Both the position numbers and the translations under genes were made by a program. The notes under the pieces were generated by a model that ran no database searches, had not been told where the DNA came from, and was given only the letters and a program-made list of their open reading frames with translations. 64,000 bases of DNA from the NCBI GenBank assembly GCA_963691815.1, contig OY829653.1:33058074-33122073 (forward strand), written 5' to 3'. Below are positions 53,203 through 64,000 of the stretch, piece by piece (positions within the stretch are counted from its first letter, which is position 1; the number at the start of each line of letters is the position of its first letter). The DNA is from Echiichthys vipera (lineage: Eukaryota > Chordata > Actinopteri > Perciformes > Trachinidae).

Positions 53203-56200
53203 TTTGTTTTTTATAGTCTTTCCACTTTCCCTTGTGACTGGGGATGGTAAACTATACCAAACTTGTGTTTCAAACCCAACATTGATTCAACCTTCTACAA
53301 ATCCTGATTCTTGAAATATGTTCCGTTTTCTGACCTGATTCCTATTCCTCTCCGGGAACCCATGTCTCCTATCCACAATCCCCCGAGCAGTCATTCATAG
53401 CTTGACTGTTAGGTAAATCAACATACAGGGATTTACATAGATAAATAAAGAATTACAAAAAAAGTTAGGTCAATCTTTGGTTATTTCTCACATTCCCCCC
53501 TTTTGACACAAAGTGTCAAATAATTTTTTTGAAATAACACAATATCATCAACTAACTCCTTCTTTGACTACACAGTGCAAACATTAGTAGAGGTTAACTT
53601 TTAACTCTCCGAATATAACAAGGAAAAAATAAAAACAACGAAAAACATTAAAACAAAAACAATTCTATTCACACCGTATCATCATCTGCTATGGCATCGC
53701 CCTGTGAAAACTGAGTCAGCGTGAACACTTTTAACTGTAAACATGTAAAAGTGTTAGAGACAAAAGGTTAAGAACAAAAGGTTTTCCTGTAGGAGTGAGA
53801 ATGCCACAGTTTTTCCCAGAGTCTGCAAGTTATGGACAATATTAAAGCATATTGTGACTCTGACACTGTATCATCTGTTGCGCCTAGAAAGAAAACTACA
53901 GATTAATACAAAAACTCTGTCGCCTTAGCCGACGAGCTATTTTGGCAGTTTAGTTCAAAGGCAAACACAGAAAGAGCAGTTAGATGGATTCCTCGCAGAA
54001 CCATCTATGAAGAAAAACAGAATTATCGTTAGACACTATGTATCAAACAATGCTTTCCATGGTTTTGATCCACTGTTAAACATTTCCATCCAAGAATGGT
54101 TCTCCATCTTCAGCTGTAGGATCAAAGGCCCAAAAATTAAGACAGTACAGCGCTTCAAGCTGACATTAAACATTAGTGTGACAATGAGTATCATGCAGAA
54201 CATGCACACTTTGAAAATACAATAGGGTCAGATGTTTGTGTTTGTTAATCGACCTAAAACTATTGACATACAATTATCATGCAAAAATTAAAAAGAAACA
54301 ATCAGAGCTCGATCAGTTAGGTCATTTTAAGTCGGTAGAGGCTGTTTGCCTCAGCAGTCACAGTCTAAAAAGTCAGTCATTGGCCAAGTTTCTTTATACA
54401 GGGTTTGGAGGATCTCCACAAAAACATAAAATAATCCATAAGTGGCAATAGAATTTAATCTATTTATTTATTTATTTTTTCTTTTAAAAACCCATCCAGT
54501 TCCTATGGATGCAGTCAGGACCCACTTATTATCATTTTTAATAATATTATCCTTATTATTGTTATATCTAATGCTTCAATTTGCAAAAACAAGACGTATG
54601 TTTCTGAAAACTTCACCATCACTATGGCAGTTTTTTAAACCAGGTTTTCCCAGAAAACTGTACCATTAAATTCCAAAAATTCAAATACAATTGAGAGTGA
54701 AAGCAAAAAACCCAGAATAATGAGTCAGGATTTACAGTGATGCATCAATATTGCATTTTCTAAAATCAATCACCAGAAACTCAAACCTGTGACATCTGTG
54801 ATGCCTCTTCAGGTAAAATGGGAGGTATATTTGAGACATTCCACAATGGCATGCTTGTTTTATAAGAAATAATCAGTGTTGCTTTCAATAACTTGAATTT
54901 TTTCTTATGTGAGCTAAAAAAGATTTTGTCTGAGCATAGTAATCAAAACCTTAACTTTCTGTGTCTAATGATCAACTCTCACTGCAAAACCCTAATTTCC
55001 CTATTGACACCAATACTTATTCTCAATAAATGTTCCTATATGTATATGCAAGTGTATGTATGTGTTGAACATTAACATCCTGTTCATTCTAAGTTCAACG
55101 GTGTCATCTAGTGTGGATGTTTTTATCTTTAATTTCTTATTTGTGATTTTCAAATGCTCTGACCTTCCTCCGCTGTCTGTATGGCCTGTTCATGGGGGAA
55201 CCATGAAAAAACCCCAAGCAGAAACACGCAACCAGGACTTCTCTGGATCTTGTCCCAGTCTCCCTCCTTCTCTCCTTCTGCTGTTGTCTCTTGATGAGGC
55301 CATCTTTGTCGAGGGTTCTGTGCCCCATTCTGCTGCTATAGTGAACCAAATGGCCAGTCGAATGTTGCCCATCCGAGTTCACTCTTTTAGTTCCTCTGGC
55401 TGCCATGTCCTAAACACAAGCTCTTCAGTGTTCAATTCAACTGAACATCTGGTGCCGTGGACATCCGTTTCCTTTTCTTCAGGCCAGTAGACAAAAAAGA
55501 AGTTGCTGTTTGGAGAGAGAACTTTTCTGGAGAAGCAATGCTAACTTTTTCCTTGTTTCAGTCTGTTTTCTTCATTTACTGGTTTTGTGACAACTGACAC
55601 ATCAGATGCAGGTTCAGTCTCCCCTCCCCCTCATTGTCAGAGTCCTTCTGGGAATATGCATATGGGCTTGATGCAGGGGCTGCATGGCTTGGAGACATTA
55701 GGAGGAGGCCCTGTCTTTTATCCCTAATCTCTGCTCCTCATCATTCATTCACTTCTCTTTCTGTCACACATACTTATTTCTTTAATTTCTTGTCTTTCTA
55801 TAACTGAGTTTGCTTTCCTCCTATCTTTCCCTACTTGCTGTCCCTTTCTCTCTCATAACTTTACCCTCTTCACTACATTTGTACCTAGACATGTGCCTAA
55901 TAAAAGACGAAAAATAAAAAAATAAAAAACCTCTTAGTCTAGTAATGCCAAAATGGAAGCTCTCAACCACATTAACCCATGTATATGCTATAAATTTAGC
56001 AGGATCTGTAAAAATTTTAACTTTCCCAATTTGTTTCCCATTTTTCTATTGACTCACTGGGATGTGCTTTTACTTTCAATGGGCTTATTGTTCACTCAGA
56101 CAGATTTCACACATGCTGATCTTTCCATACGAATATGGTTAGATCTTATCACACATACGCTAACTTTGGATAATCTTTCAGCCAGGTGGTCTGTACGACA

Positions 56201-56969
56201 ACGCACCCTTTAATATCCAAACTGGATATTTAGACACTGAAATGAGTTACCACAAAGTTTATTTTTCTTATCACATTCATACGCCCATTTTATGGTAGTT
56301 GGGAATCCCTACATTCATGCAAATTATATTTGCATTTTAAAAATTTCTACTCCTTTAAAGAATTGATTGATCATTCATTTTCTCCCTAAATGCTTATGTA
56401 TTTTCCAAAACACTTCTCTGTTCTCGTCAACGGGGGTCAATGCCGGTAATGCCGTTCTAGTAAAGGAAGCTTCTACACAGACTCACGTCTGTGCGCCTTC
56501 ACTCTTGGGGTTACCCCAGAACGTGCACCACTTTTCCCATTTCAGATAAAAACAGCTACAGAACTATACCATCCTCTGTTGTCCCACAGAAATGTGTATT
56601 CCTCAGAACCTGAGTCTGATGTCAAAGTGGATATACACATGAACCTCCCACACTTCTTTAAACACACATATGAGTCCCAGACTCGGCTTATAGCAAAATT
56701 GCGATACAAACACACATATGAGTCCCAGACTCAGCTTATAGCAAAATTGCGATGCCTCTACATATGAGTCCCAGACTCGGCTTATAGAATTCGGGGTAAC
56801 CTCAGTTCCCTGGGCCTCTAACCCACTTTTAGAATTCGGGGTATCCTCAGTTCCCCGGGCCTCTAACCCAGTAACCTCCTAGGTTTTGTCCGTATCCTCG
56901 TCAGAATAACGGTGGGGTCAACCACGACCCAGGACCATTCTCAGTTTACCAGTCTCAGTTTTTCCATTA
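53203..56969 (-). other. Family B interior, mostly unassigned, copy 2
   Basis: Matches 47534-51300 almost base for base; one difference seen is CATCGACT at 47876 against CATCAACT here. It carries the same gag-like scraps (near 55410 and 56041), the same polypurine-like tract and hairpin (53494-53519) and the same leader repeats. Confidence 0.5.
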
Positions 56970-57148
56970 TCTCAATTTAAATAGTTTACTCGCTGTGGCG
57001 CAGGCAAGACACAATGTTTTAGAATGCCCAATGTGCAGAGTTTCAATTAAACAGGTTCTGCTTACCTTTACTAATGTGCCGGATTGTGTCTCACGCTGTT
57101 CCCCGTGAAGAAACCTTTTTGGGTCAAATTTACCTTCTCCTCCTTCCG

Positions 57149-57166
57149 ATCCCGGACGGGCCCCCA
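57149..57166 (-). promoter_or_regulatory. Primer binding site, tRNA-Pro-like, copy 2
   Basis: Same 18 bases as at 51480-51497, next to LTR 3, which acts as 5' LTR for this unit. A splice-donor-like AAAGGTAAGC follows on the minus strand near 57066. Confidence 0.8.
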
Positions 57167-57172
57167 AATTGC

Positions 57173-57832
57173 TGAGATCAACCTGCAGTTACCTCCCCGG
57201 GTCCGTTGATCGGAGGATGGAAGAAGAGATCTTGAGACGATGGCTTGAGATCACACCAATATCTTTATTGGAGCACTTTGCAAAGCGGAGACAAGTTCTG
57301 ATACAACTCAAACCAGGTCATACATCAGACGAGTCTGTTGTGGTCTAAGAGTAGCGGCTTTAAATACCCTGATGGGCTGATGGTAACGCCCCAAAGGTAA
57401 AAAAGGCGGCAATGGACGTCAATCTGCCTAGCAACACCTTATAACACTAAAGGCTGAGAGAAGGAAATTAGTGCATGTCCCTATATGGCTATCTAGAGAG
57501 ACAGATATGTCTGTGTTTGCAACACACGAAATTGTTAGTTAATGAGTATGTGTGTGTGTGCCTAAAATGAAGAAATGAGCATTCCTCTGTTTTTTAGAAT
57601 CATAACGAGGTGATGGGTGAGTGGGCACGAGATCTCTATCGTGCACATTCTACAGATCTGAACTGTCTTTTCTGTGAGGCTCTGTGATATAAGATAAGTT
57701 ATTATCTGCTCAACCAGCAAGGATTAGTCTCATTCCAGGGGTTTATGTACCATGACCCCACTGTGCACCAACTTCAGTTTAGCCATCTCAAAATCCACAT
57801 GAAGAGAGCAGCTCATTTCTCTATCTTCCACA
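57173..57832 (-). repeat. Family B LTR 3
   Basis: 660 bp. It is the outer 5' LTR of the array and ends in plus orientation at TCTTCCACA. The flank AAGCAATTGTAGTA at 57857 also occurs just left of LTR 1 (45819). Confidence 0.9.
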
Positions 57833-58364
57833 ATCCCCAAAGCAATTTCAGCCAAAAGCAATTGTAGTAATAATAATAATTAATTATACTCACGTTTGCA
57901 GGGAAAGAGCAAAGCGAATAGGTCCTCTCTCTCTCGATCCGTCTTCTATCTGTTCTTCCCTGTTCTCTGATCACGTGCAGTACATGCTCAGAGGGCGTGA
58001 TGGACATGCCAGCATTGCTGGCCTTGTTTGACCTTTTCCATTTTCGGGTATTGTTCTCATTGAGAAAGTGCCTCAATCTGAAGTGCTGACCCGACGGTGC
58101 GAAACGGCTGACCTTTAACCTTTCCGAAGGTCGTAGGGCTCTGAAACTCAGCATCTTTCATGCCTCTGCCCTCGTGATGCACATATTTCAATTTCACAAA
58201 AATACAAACAAAATTATATTATGATCACCTATGCCAACAGTAATAGTATGACTTTGAGATATTTAAGTTTTGTCTGAAACTAAAATAGGATCAATAATAC
58301 TCTCACAAGTCTTGCATATCCTAGACTGTTTTACCAGCTTTTATCGTACTTTACTCTTCTTTCT
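57833..58364. other. Unclassified repeat, inverted partner at 61012
   Basis: Bases 58010-58180 are the reverse complement of 61012-61180 with few changes (GACCTTTTCCATTTTCGGGT; AAACTCAGCATCTTTCATGC). The minus-strand ORF 57813-58154 is a translation of this repeat with no family features. No gene is supported. Confidence 0.55.
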
Positions 58365-58369
58365 GCTCT

Positions 58370-59690
58370 ATTCAGGAAACTATGCAGAAGTGTTGTGTCT
58401 CAGAAAGATGCAGAGAAACTTGTTCATGCATTTGTTACTTCTAGGCTGGACTATTGCAATTCCTTATTATCAGGCTGCTCCAATAAGTCTGTTAAGAGTC
58501 TCCAGTTGGTCCAAAATGCTGCAGCTCGTGTACTAACTAAAACAAATAGAAGAGAACATATTTCTCCTGTATTAGCTTCTCTGCACTGGCTACCTGTAAA
58601 ATCTAGAATAGAATTTAAAATCCTTCTCCTTACGTACAAAGCTCTTATTGGTCAGGCTCCGTCGTATCTTAAAGAGCTCATAGTACCTTATCACCCAACT
58701 AGATCTCTGCGCTCTGAGAATGCAGGGCTACTCGTCGTTCCTAGAGTCTCCAAAAGTAGAATGGGAGGCAGAGCCTTCAGCTACCAAGCTCCTCTCCTGT
58801 GGAACAAACTCCCAAATGTTATTCGGGAGGCAGACACTGTCCCCATATTTAAGAGTAAACTTAAAACTTTCCTTTTTGATAAAGCTTACAGCTAGGGCCT
58901 ACGATGAGACTTTATTCTGCTTAATTATGCTGCTATAGGCCTAGTCTGCCGGGGGATAATACTTTTCCTGATACTCTGAGCTTCTCTTCTCTCTGTCTGA
59001 ATCATTCATGTCCCATCAATGCATGTTACTGATTCAGCTTCTTCCCCGGAGCTGTTTGTGCTTTGTCGTCTCGCAGGTCTCTGCTGATCGTGGTGGTGCT
59101 TGCTGCCGTGGTCCTACATGACGCTTCCTGCTGCTATTGTCACTGTTACTCATATATACTATCACTAGTTTAATAAACTATAAAATTTGTAGCTGTATCG
59201 TAGCTGCGATTGCCACTACTCATCATTGATCATGTTTGCCACCATAATTATTATCATTATCATATTCTGTCACCTTAGCTGTGCTTGTTTCTACTATTCT
59301 GTTGTATTAACTGCCTTAACATATACGTTATATTCACATTACTATAAATATTATAGTTACTGTTAGGCTTTGCTTGCATCTCTGGAAGTGTGTCTGTCTG
59401 TCTCTCTCTGTCCATCTGTGTGTCTTTTCTCTCTTTCTCTCTCCTTTTCTTCCTCCCCAACCGGTCAAGACAGATGGCCGTCCTCCACAGAGCTGGGTCT
59501 GTCTGACGTTCCTGCCTGTTATAGGGAAGGTTTTCGTTGCCACTGTACTCTACAGAGGAATTGTTGGGTCTATGTAAATCATAAATAAGTCATTGAGTGT
59601 GGTCTTTACCTACTCTGTAAAGTGTCCTGAGATAACTTTTGTTATGATTTGACACTATAAATAAAATTGAATTGAATTGAATTGAATTGT
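58370..59690 (+). mobile_element. L2-type LINE 3' fragment (copy 3 of this family)
   Basis: The ORF 58395-58895 reads MSQKDAEKLVHAFVTSRLDY, HISPVLASLHWLPVKSRIEF and GGRAFSYQAPLLWNKLPNVI, an intact C-terminal end of the polymerase. The longest 3' UTR of the family follows (to the GAATTGAATTG tail at about 59690). It is the best-preserved of the three copies. Confidence 0.87.
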
Positions 59691-59711
59691 TGCCAACTCC
59701 TGGGTAAGGAA

Positions 59712-59825
59712 AGTACAGTGCCTATAGAAAGTCATGATACCCTTTTGAAATAGTCACTTTTTTTGTTTTACAGCCTGAAATGATAATACATAAAAAGATA
59801 CGTTTTTCCAGCGTGATTTACACAT
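59712..59825 (+). mobile_element. Tc1/mariner end fragment
   Basis: TACAGTGCCTATAGAAAGTC and the following AT-rich text are a typical left inverted repeat of a fish Tc1-type element, beginning at a TA. No transposase or right end is visible. Confidence 0.55.
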
Positions 59826-60265
59826 TTTCCCCACACACCGAGACTGCTCATGCTACCTCTACCTGTAGCCCCTTCCAGCAACACACGCCCCCACCCCCTC
59901 GCATGACATTTCAGTGCTGCTGAGAAAGTTGCTGTCTGGTCCAAACCTTTTACCATCCATTAATCACTTATATTTCACCAAACTGCCACAAACCAAAACA
60001 TTTACGTGTTTTGCTGGAATAAATTAGACTTTAAGATGACAGTTGGGATTCCCCCAAGAGCAAGTGCCGTGGGGAAGTGAACAAGGGCATGTTGAATCAA
60101 TATTGAAACACAGCTACAGTCTCCTCTCAGCTCTAACTGCCGCTGACTGACCGCCTGTGAGTGTTCTTGGACAGGGGAGGGGCTCAGTCATGGCAGCCCC
60201 CGCTGCAGAACAGAAAGATCCAAGAGAAAAAGAAAAATAAAGAAAAAATGAGCGACTTGCTCGAT
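59826..60265. other. No gene recognised
   Basis: Unassigned flank. It leads into the duplicated exon-like unit at 60266. Confidence 0.4.
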
Positions 60266-60721
60266 AGCTGCGCTTATCTTATCCGCGGAAGCCGCCATGT
60301 TATTTACACTGAACAGTCGCTTCTCGTTGCATCACACTTCGAGCCTCCTCAAAACCAACGCTGATTTGTTCGGTCGCTTGGGCAACCTTCTCCAAATTTT
60401 CTCTGCCACAGGTTACCAGACTGATCTGAGAGTAAAATACAATGGAGCTTGCGAGATCAGAATGGTCTTGCGTGCGACATGCCAGAAAGGTAAGAATTGC
60501 TTTAAGCATCATACTCATTCTAGATAGGGGAGTTGTAGAGGCAGGTTGTCAATCCATTAGCTTTGACATTACACAGTTAAAATCTCCTCCCATCAGCAGA
60601 GCTTTATTGTGATATTATATTAAACAGTTTCCTGATAAACTCAGGATTGTCATTAGGCGCATATAGATTTATGAGGGACAATTGCCATTAATTAAACCAT
60701 TAACTAAGATATATCTCCCCC
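60266..60721. repeat. Direct duplication, copy 1: exon-like segment joined to L1 endonuclease
   Basis: Shared with 62733-63165. Its first half is an ORF from an ATG at 60298 (MLFTLNSRFSLHHTSSLLKT..) to a CAGAAAG|GTAAGA donor near 60488. The Arg/Ser-rich, acid-poor start looks like a mitochondrial targeting peptide. Its second half (60490-60721) is antisense L1 endonuclease. Copy 1 ends abruptly after TATATCTCCCCC. Confidence 0.65.
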
Positions 60722-60799
60722 CTCAGAGGGCGTAATGGTCATGTGCCTTACTGTATCAACAGGTTATGGTGGACAGCCTTAAACCATGGTATTTTGGGA

Positions 60800-61090
60800 T
60801 AACTCAAAGAGGCAGTGAGGTAGGGGGCTGAAATTTGAGTATGTCCATTGGGACACCACAGGCGACCGGGGTGCAGAGTTTCAGATCCCTACGACCTTCA
60901 AAAAGGTCAAAGGTCAGCCGGTTGGCACCGTCTGGCCTAAAAAAGCCTTTGGCAAAGCTTTTCTTGAATAATTCAAAAAGGTATTGAGGTACGGGGCTGA
61001 AATTGAAATATGTGCATCCGGAGGGCAGAGGCATGAAAGATGCTGAGTTCCAGAGCCCTACGACCTTTGGAAAGGTTAAAGGTCACCGTC
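60800..61090. repeat. Two diverged tandem units of about 130-170 bp
   Basis: The segment GGGGCTGAAATTTGAGTATG .. GACCTTCAAAAAGGTCAAAG (60820-60915) recurs at 60992-61081. The second unit includes the inverted partner of 58010-58180. Class unknown. Confidence 0.6.
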
Positions 61091-61180
61091 GGGTCAGCAC
61101 TTCAGATTGAGGCACTTTCTCAATGAGAAAAGTACCCGAAAATGGAAAAGGTCAAACAAGGCCAGAAATGCTGGTTTGGG

Positions 61181-62732
61181 GAATTGCTGCCTGATTTTTG
61201 ACTATGTTTTGCGTCTCTGCTAGGATTTTTTTGTCGCCTTGCAATAGGACCCCCGCAGAGCTAGTAAGCTTTGCTAAGTGTCTGAAGAGTCGGGACTCTG
61301 GCAGCCTAACAAGGGTCTTAGGTAATGTCTGTACGCCAAGTTTCACGCCATTCGGACCATTTTTGTGGCAACGACGAGCACTCAAAGGCAGGAAAAGGCA
61401 AACGTTCAAAGCCCCGGCCATCAAAAAGTACACATCTGATTGGTACGGGACTAATGTCTACCCGCTCATCTGGGAGTAGACTTTATTGGGCACCGTGACT
61501 CATTTGGCCCGAAATGCCCAAAGTTACCCAAAATTAATTTCGGTATGTTTTAGGCATTTGGTAGCATTGTTTTTTTTTCTGCGGATGATCTAAGACAAAG
61601 TGACTCTAACTTCAATTTGGAGCACTTTTTTCATAATGGGGCAGCTTTGGGGGGGGGGGGGGGGGGTTTCCTGCCCCCTTCCACCTGTGATCTAAGACAA
61701 ATAGACTCAAACATCAACTGACGAAATAAATGTGGCACAAGTGGAGCCCCAAGCAGAATAGAATTGTTCCCATTATGAATTCAGAATGAGTCCTTTTTTC
61801 ATTTTGGGGTAAAATGCCCCATTCTGATGACCCCCATTTCCATTGGGGTCACTTTAGCTAAACTCAATGGGAAAATTTGGAATTTAGAATGGGATGCTAA
61901 CAAGTTTCCCTCATTGGGCGGGTGAGGGCACAACAGGGGATTCATTACAGCTTATGATCCATGTAATAGGATAGGTTACTTTACACTTGAAGTTAAACCG
62001 TACTAAAAGTAGTCGTGCCCTTAAGTCATTCACTTCATGATAGCATATACGCCAGGCTACAAAAGCCTGTGCATGATGTGCTTGTGAATTAAGCTGTTGT
62101 CATAGAGGCTAGGCTAAAATGAATTACATCAGCATAGAGAATTTGAAAGTATTTTAGCAGACTCTTATAACCAGGGAACAAAAACACAGTGTCAAAGACA
62201 CTGTTCTCCTGTATGATAGCCAGGGGCTTTATCGCTAACCACTACTGAATTAAAGCAGCAGATTAGTCAAATAAATCGTTCACTTTGGTATACAAGCATG
62301 AAATTTGGCACCGGTACTCTCTAAGGGCTGATATTTTGGAAAAAGGTGTTGGCTACTGGAAAATTCAATGCTTATTATATGGAAATATTCAAACAGTGAT
62401 CCAATCATAATATTTGATACAAATACTCTCTAAAGGACATGTTAATGGAAAAAGATGCTTTTCCCACAAAAATTAAACAAAAAAGATGGCCACCATTCCT
62501 GTCCTATGTTTATTGCCACTGTTTCCAAATAGTGATACAGAACATATGCTACAAATACTCTGTTAAGGCCACTTTTTGGCAAAATTGGATGGCCAATAAA
62601 AAATTCAAGATGGAGACCTTTTCCAAGATGGCCGTCATTTCAAGAGTATGTAAACTGTTGCCCACATGCATGTTAGCAGAAATACTTCTGGCTGACACGG
62701 GGTTGCTTGACCCCATATGCAGCCTTATCTTA
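61181..62732. other. No gene recognised; G-run
   Basis: A run of 18 G lies near 61650-61667. The ORFs at 61152-61479 on both strands have no family features. Bases 62280-62640 contain repeated segments built on ..GGTACAAATACTCT.. and ..AAAAGATGGC.., which look like degenerate tandem copies. Confidence 0.4.
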
Positions 62733-63165
62733 GCTGCGCTTATCTTATCCGCGGAAGCCAACATGTTGTTTACACTGAACAGTCGCTTCTCGTTGCATCA
62801 CACTTCGAGCCTCCTCAAAACCAACGCTGATTTGTTCGGTCGCTTGGGCAACCTTCTCCAAATTTTCTCTGCCGCAGGTTACCAGACTGATCTGAGAGTA
62901 AAATAAAATGGAGCTTGCGACATGCCAGAAAAGTAAGAATTGCTTTAAGCATCATACTCATTCTAGATAGGGGAGTTGTAGAGGCAGGTTGTCAATCCAT
63001 TAGCTTTGACATTACACAGTAAAAATCTCCTCCCATCAGCAGAGCTTTATTGTAATAATATATTAAACAGTTTCCTGATAAACTCAGGATTGTCATTAGG
63101 CGCATATAGATTTATGAGGGACAATTGCCATTAATTAAACCATTAACTAAGATATATCTCCCCCA
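62733..63165. repeat. Direct duplication, copy 2
   Basis: Matches 60266-60721. The exon-like ORF again starts MLFTLNSRFSLHHTSSLLKT (ATG 62763) but has a stop after DLRVK and a deletion of about 27 bp before the AAAAG|GTAAGA donor. Here the L1 part continues beyond the duplicated segment into a longer endonuclease fragment. Confidence 0.65.
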
Positions 63166-63425
63166 GTATCTTTATGTGCCAATGTTTTTTGTAAAATGTA
63201 TATTTTTTTAAGTATAGACACTCCCGCCTTTCTCGATTGATGCAAAGAATAAAGTACTTTATCGGTCCAAGACTTTTTTAACTTTTCATTTTCCACATCC
63301 GATAAATCAGTTTCCTGTAGAAATACTATCTGACAGGTGGCGTGTTTCAGCTGGTGCAGGATTTTCTTCCTCTTAACAGGATGAAGACCTTTAACATTAT
63401 AGCTTAGAATTTGTAGTGTGTGCAT
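62940..63425 (-). pseudogene. L1/Tx1-like endonuclease fragment
   Basis: The minus strand reads LQILSYNVKGLHPVKRKKIL, CQIVFLQETDLSD and KSWTDKVLYS, the N-terminal half of an APE-type endonuclease with its catalytic N and E (Y-N-V-K-G-L, Q-E-T). After a frameshift near 63150 it continues with YAPND..EF and MGGDFN. It is the N-terminal counterpart of the endonuclease end at 12755-13009, but a separate copy. Confidence 0.8.
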
Positions 63426-64000
63426 TACTTACGACATACTCTTTTTACCTTAATCCCCTGGTACTGGCAGCTGAGGGAAACAGATAGAAAGCAAAAACGA
63501 ACAGTTGACAGCAACCTTGTAGTTTTCATGTTTAAAGCAGGATCCCCAAGCAACAGAAGAATCAAAACAGAGAAAACACAACAGACAGTAAAACTAGAAC
63601 TACTGTAACAAACATTAACATTATTCCTGGGGTGAGGTTTTTAATTTTTTGCAATTTTGCTCAAAAATACTATGCAGAAATGTGGCGTGGTCTAAATCCC
63701 AATATTCGGCGCCTTTCAGAGAACATGTGGATGAAAGTTTTGTTTCCATAACTTGTACGGTTAATGCTCCTCTATGAGTGATATTCAAAACAGTGCCACC
63801 TCCTGGATGATTGATGTCATATTTTTCTCAAAGGCTCAGACGAGCATCAGAAACTATTGTTCTAAATTTCTTGTTAATCTGATTTATAATTGCTAAGATA
63901 TGATGAATTCTGCATAACAGCGCCACTTTGTGGTTGGTTTATGTTAAATTTTGTAGAAGGCCTCAGTGAGACATAGGAAACTAGATTACCAAGTTTTGTG
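63426..64000. other. No gene recognised
   Basis: No element end or coding signal was identified up to the end of the window. Confidence 0.4.

Larger units (their letters stand above)
45840..57832 (-). mobile_element. Tandem endogenous retrovirus array, family B
   Basis: Three LTRs (45840-46494, 51504-52163, 57173-57832) alternate with two 5009-bp internal regions in the same orientation, giving a 5669-bp period. Each internal region runs, on the minus strand, from a tRNA-Pro-like primer site through leader repeats, scattered gag scraps and an integrase end to a polypurine tract. Polymerase, protease and env are not recognisable. This arrangement is what unequal crossing-over between LTRs yields. 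No target duplication flanks the array. Confidence 0.88.

Noticed and set aside
61152..61479. Overlapping 93-codon ORFs on both strands
   Set aside because: Neither has family features or splice context. The region is next to unclassified repeats.

Overview
The window looks like a transposon-dense stretch of a ray-finned (probably teleost) fish nuclear genome. The evidence is the mix of element families, read from their protein remnants: L2-type LINEs, a Rex1-like LINE, Rex3/RTE, an L1/Tx1-like LINE, PIF/Harbinger with MYB-like second ORF, a DIRS-type tyrosine-recombinase retrotransposon, a Tc1 end and two families of endogenous retrovirus. Introns are short, with GT..AG borders. There is no operon structure, no rRNA or tRNA gene and no CRISPR array. 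Almost every long ORF belongs to an element and nearly all are broken.

Layout. 1-3046: an L2 LINE split by a PIF/Harbinger element with a CTG target duplication. 5107-6332: three minus-strand exons of a cellular-looking gene whose last exon is interrupted by a 375-bp LINE tail. 6781-10074: a heavily deleted minus-strand endogenous retrovirus (family A) with a GCAG target duplication. 10390-11209: candidate divergent exons, including a hAT/ZMYM-like first exon pair. 11731-18940: a pile of four LINE fragments. 19207-21579: a second PIF/Harbinger element with convergent transposase and MYB remnants. 21690-23060: an LTR-like repeat next to a DIRS RNase H fragment. 23932-26899: a MITE, LINE and Rex3 fragments. 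27993-39690: the plus-strand family A retrovirus, with a 3.4-kb L2 inserted in gag. 39836-42480: a LINE with an L1-type ORF1, and LTR-like repeats.

42623-44747 holds the most interesting gene-like locus: at least six minus-strand exons of a Crypton-like tyrosine recombinase. Reading phases agree across four of the splice junctions, but the copy carries in-frame stops and a mutated splice donor. 45840-57832 is a tandem retroviral array (family B): LTR-internal-LTR-internal-LTR, with an exact 5669-bp period and two 5009-bp internal regions that are almost identical and share the same inactivating stop. 57833-64000 contains a third copy of the L2-type tail, a Tc1 end, an inverted and a tandem unclassified repeat, and a 450-bp direct duplication that joins an exon-like segment to L1 endonuclease sequence.

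Functionally these are mostly layers of dead elements rather than genes working together. The exceptions that may matter to the host are the disrupted gene at 5107-6332, the hAT-like exons at 10663-11209, the Crypton-like gene, and possibly the exon-like duplicated unit near 60300 and 62760. Family names rest on reading the translations against remembered family features; no database search was possible.
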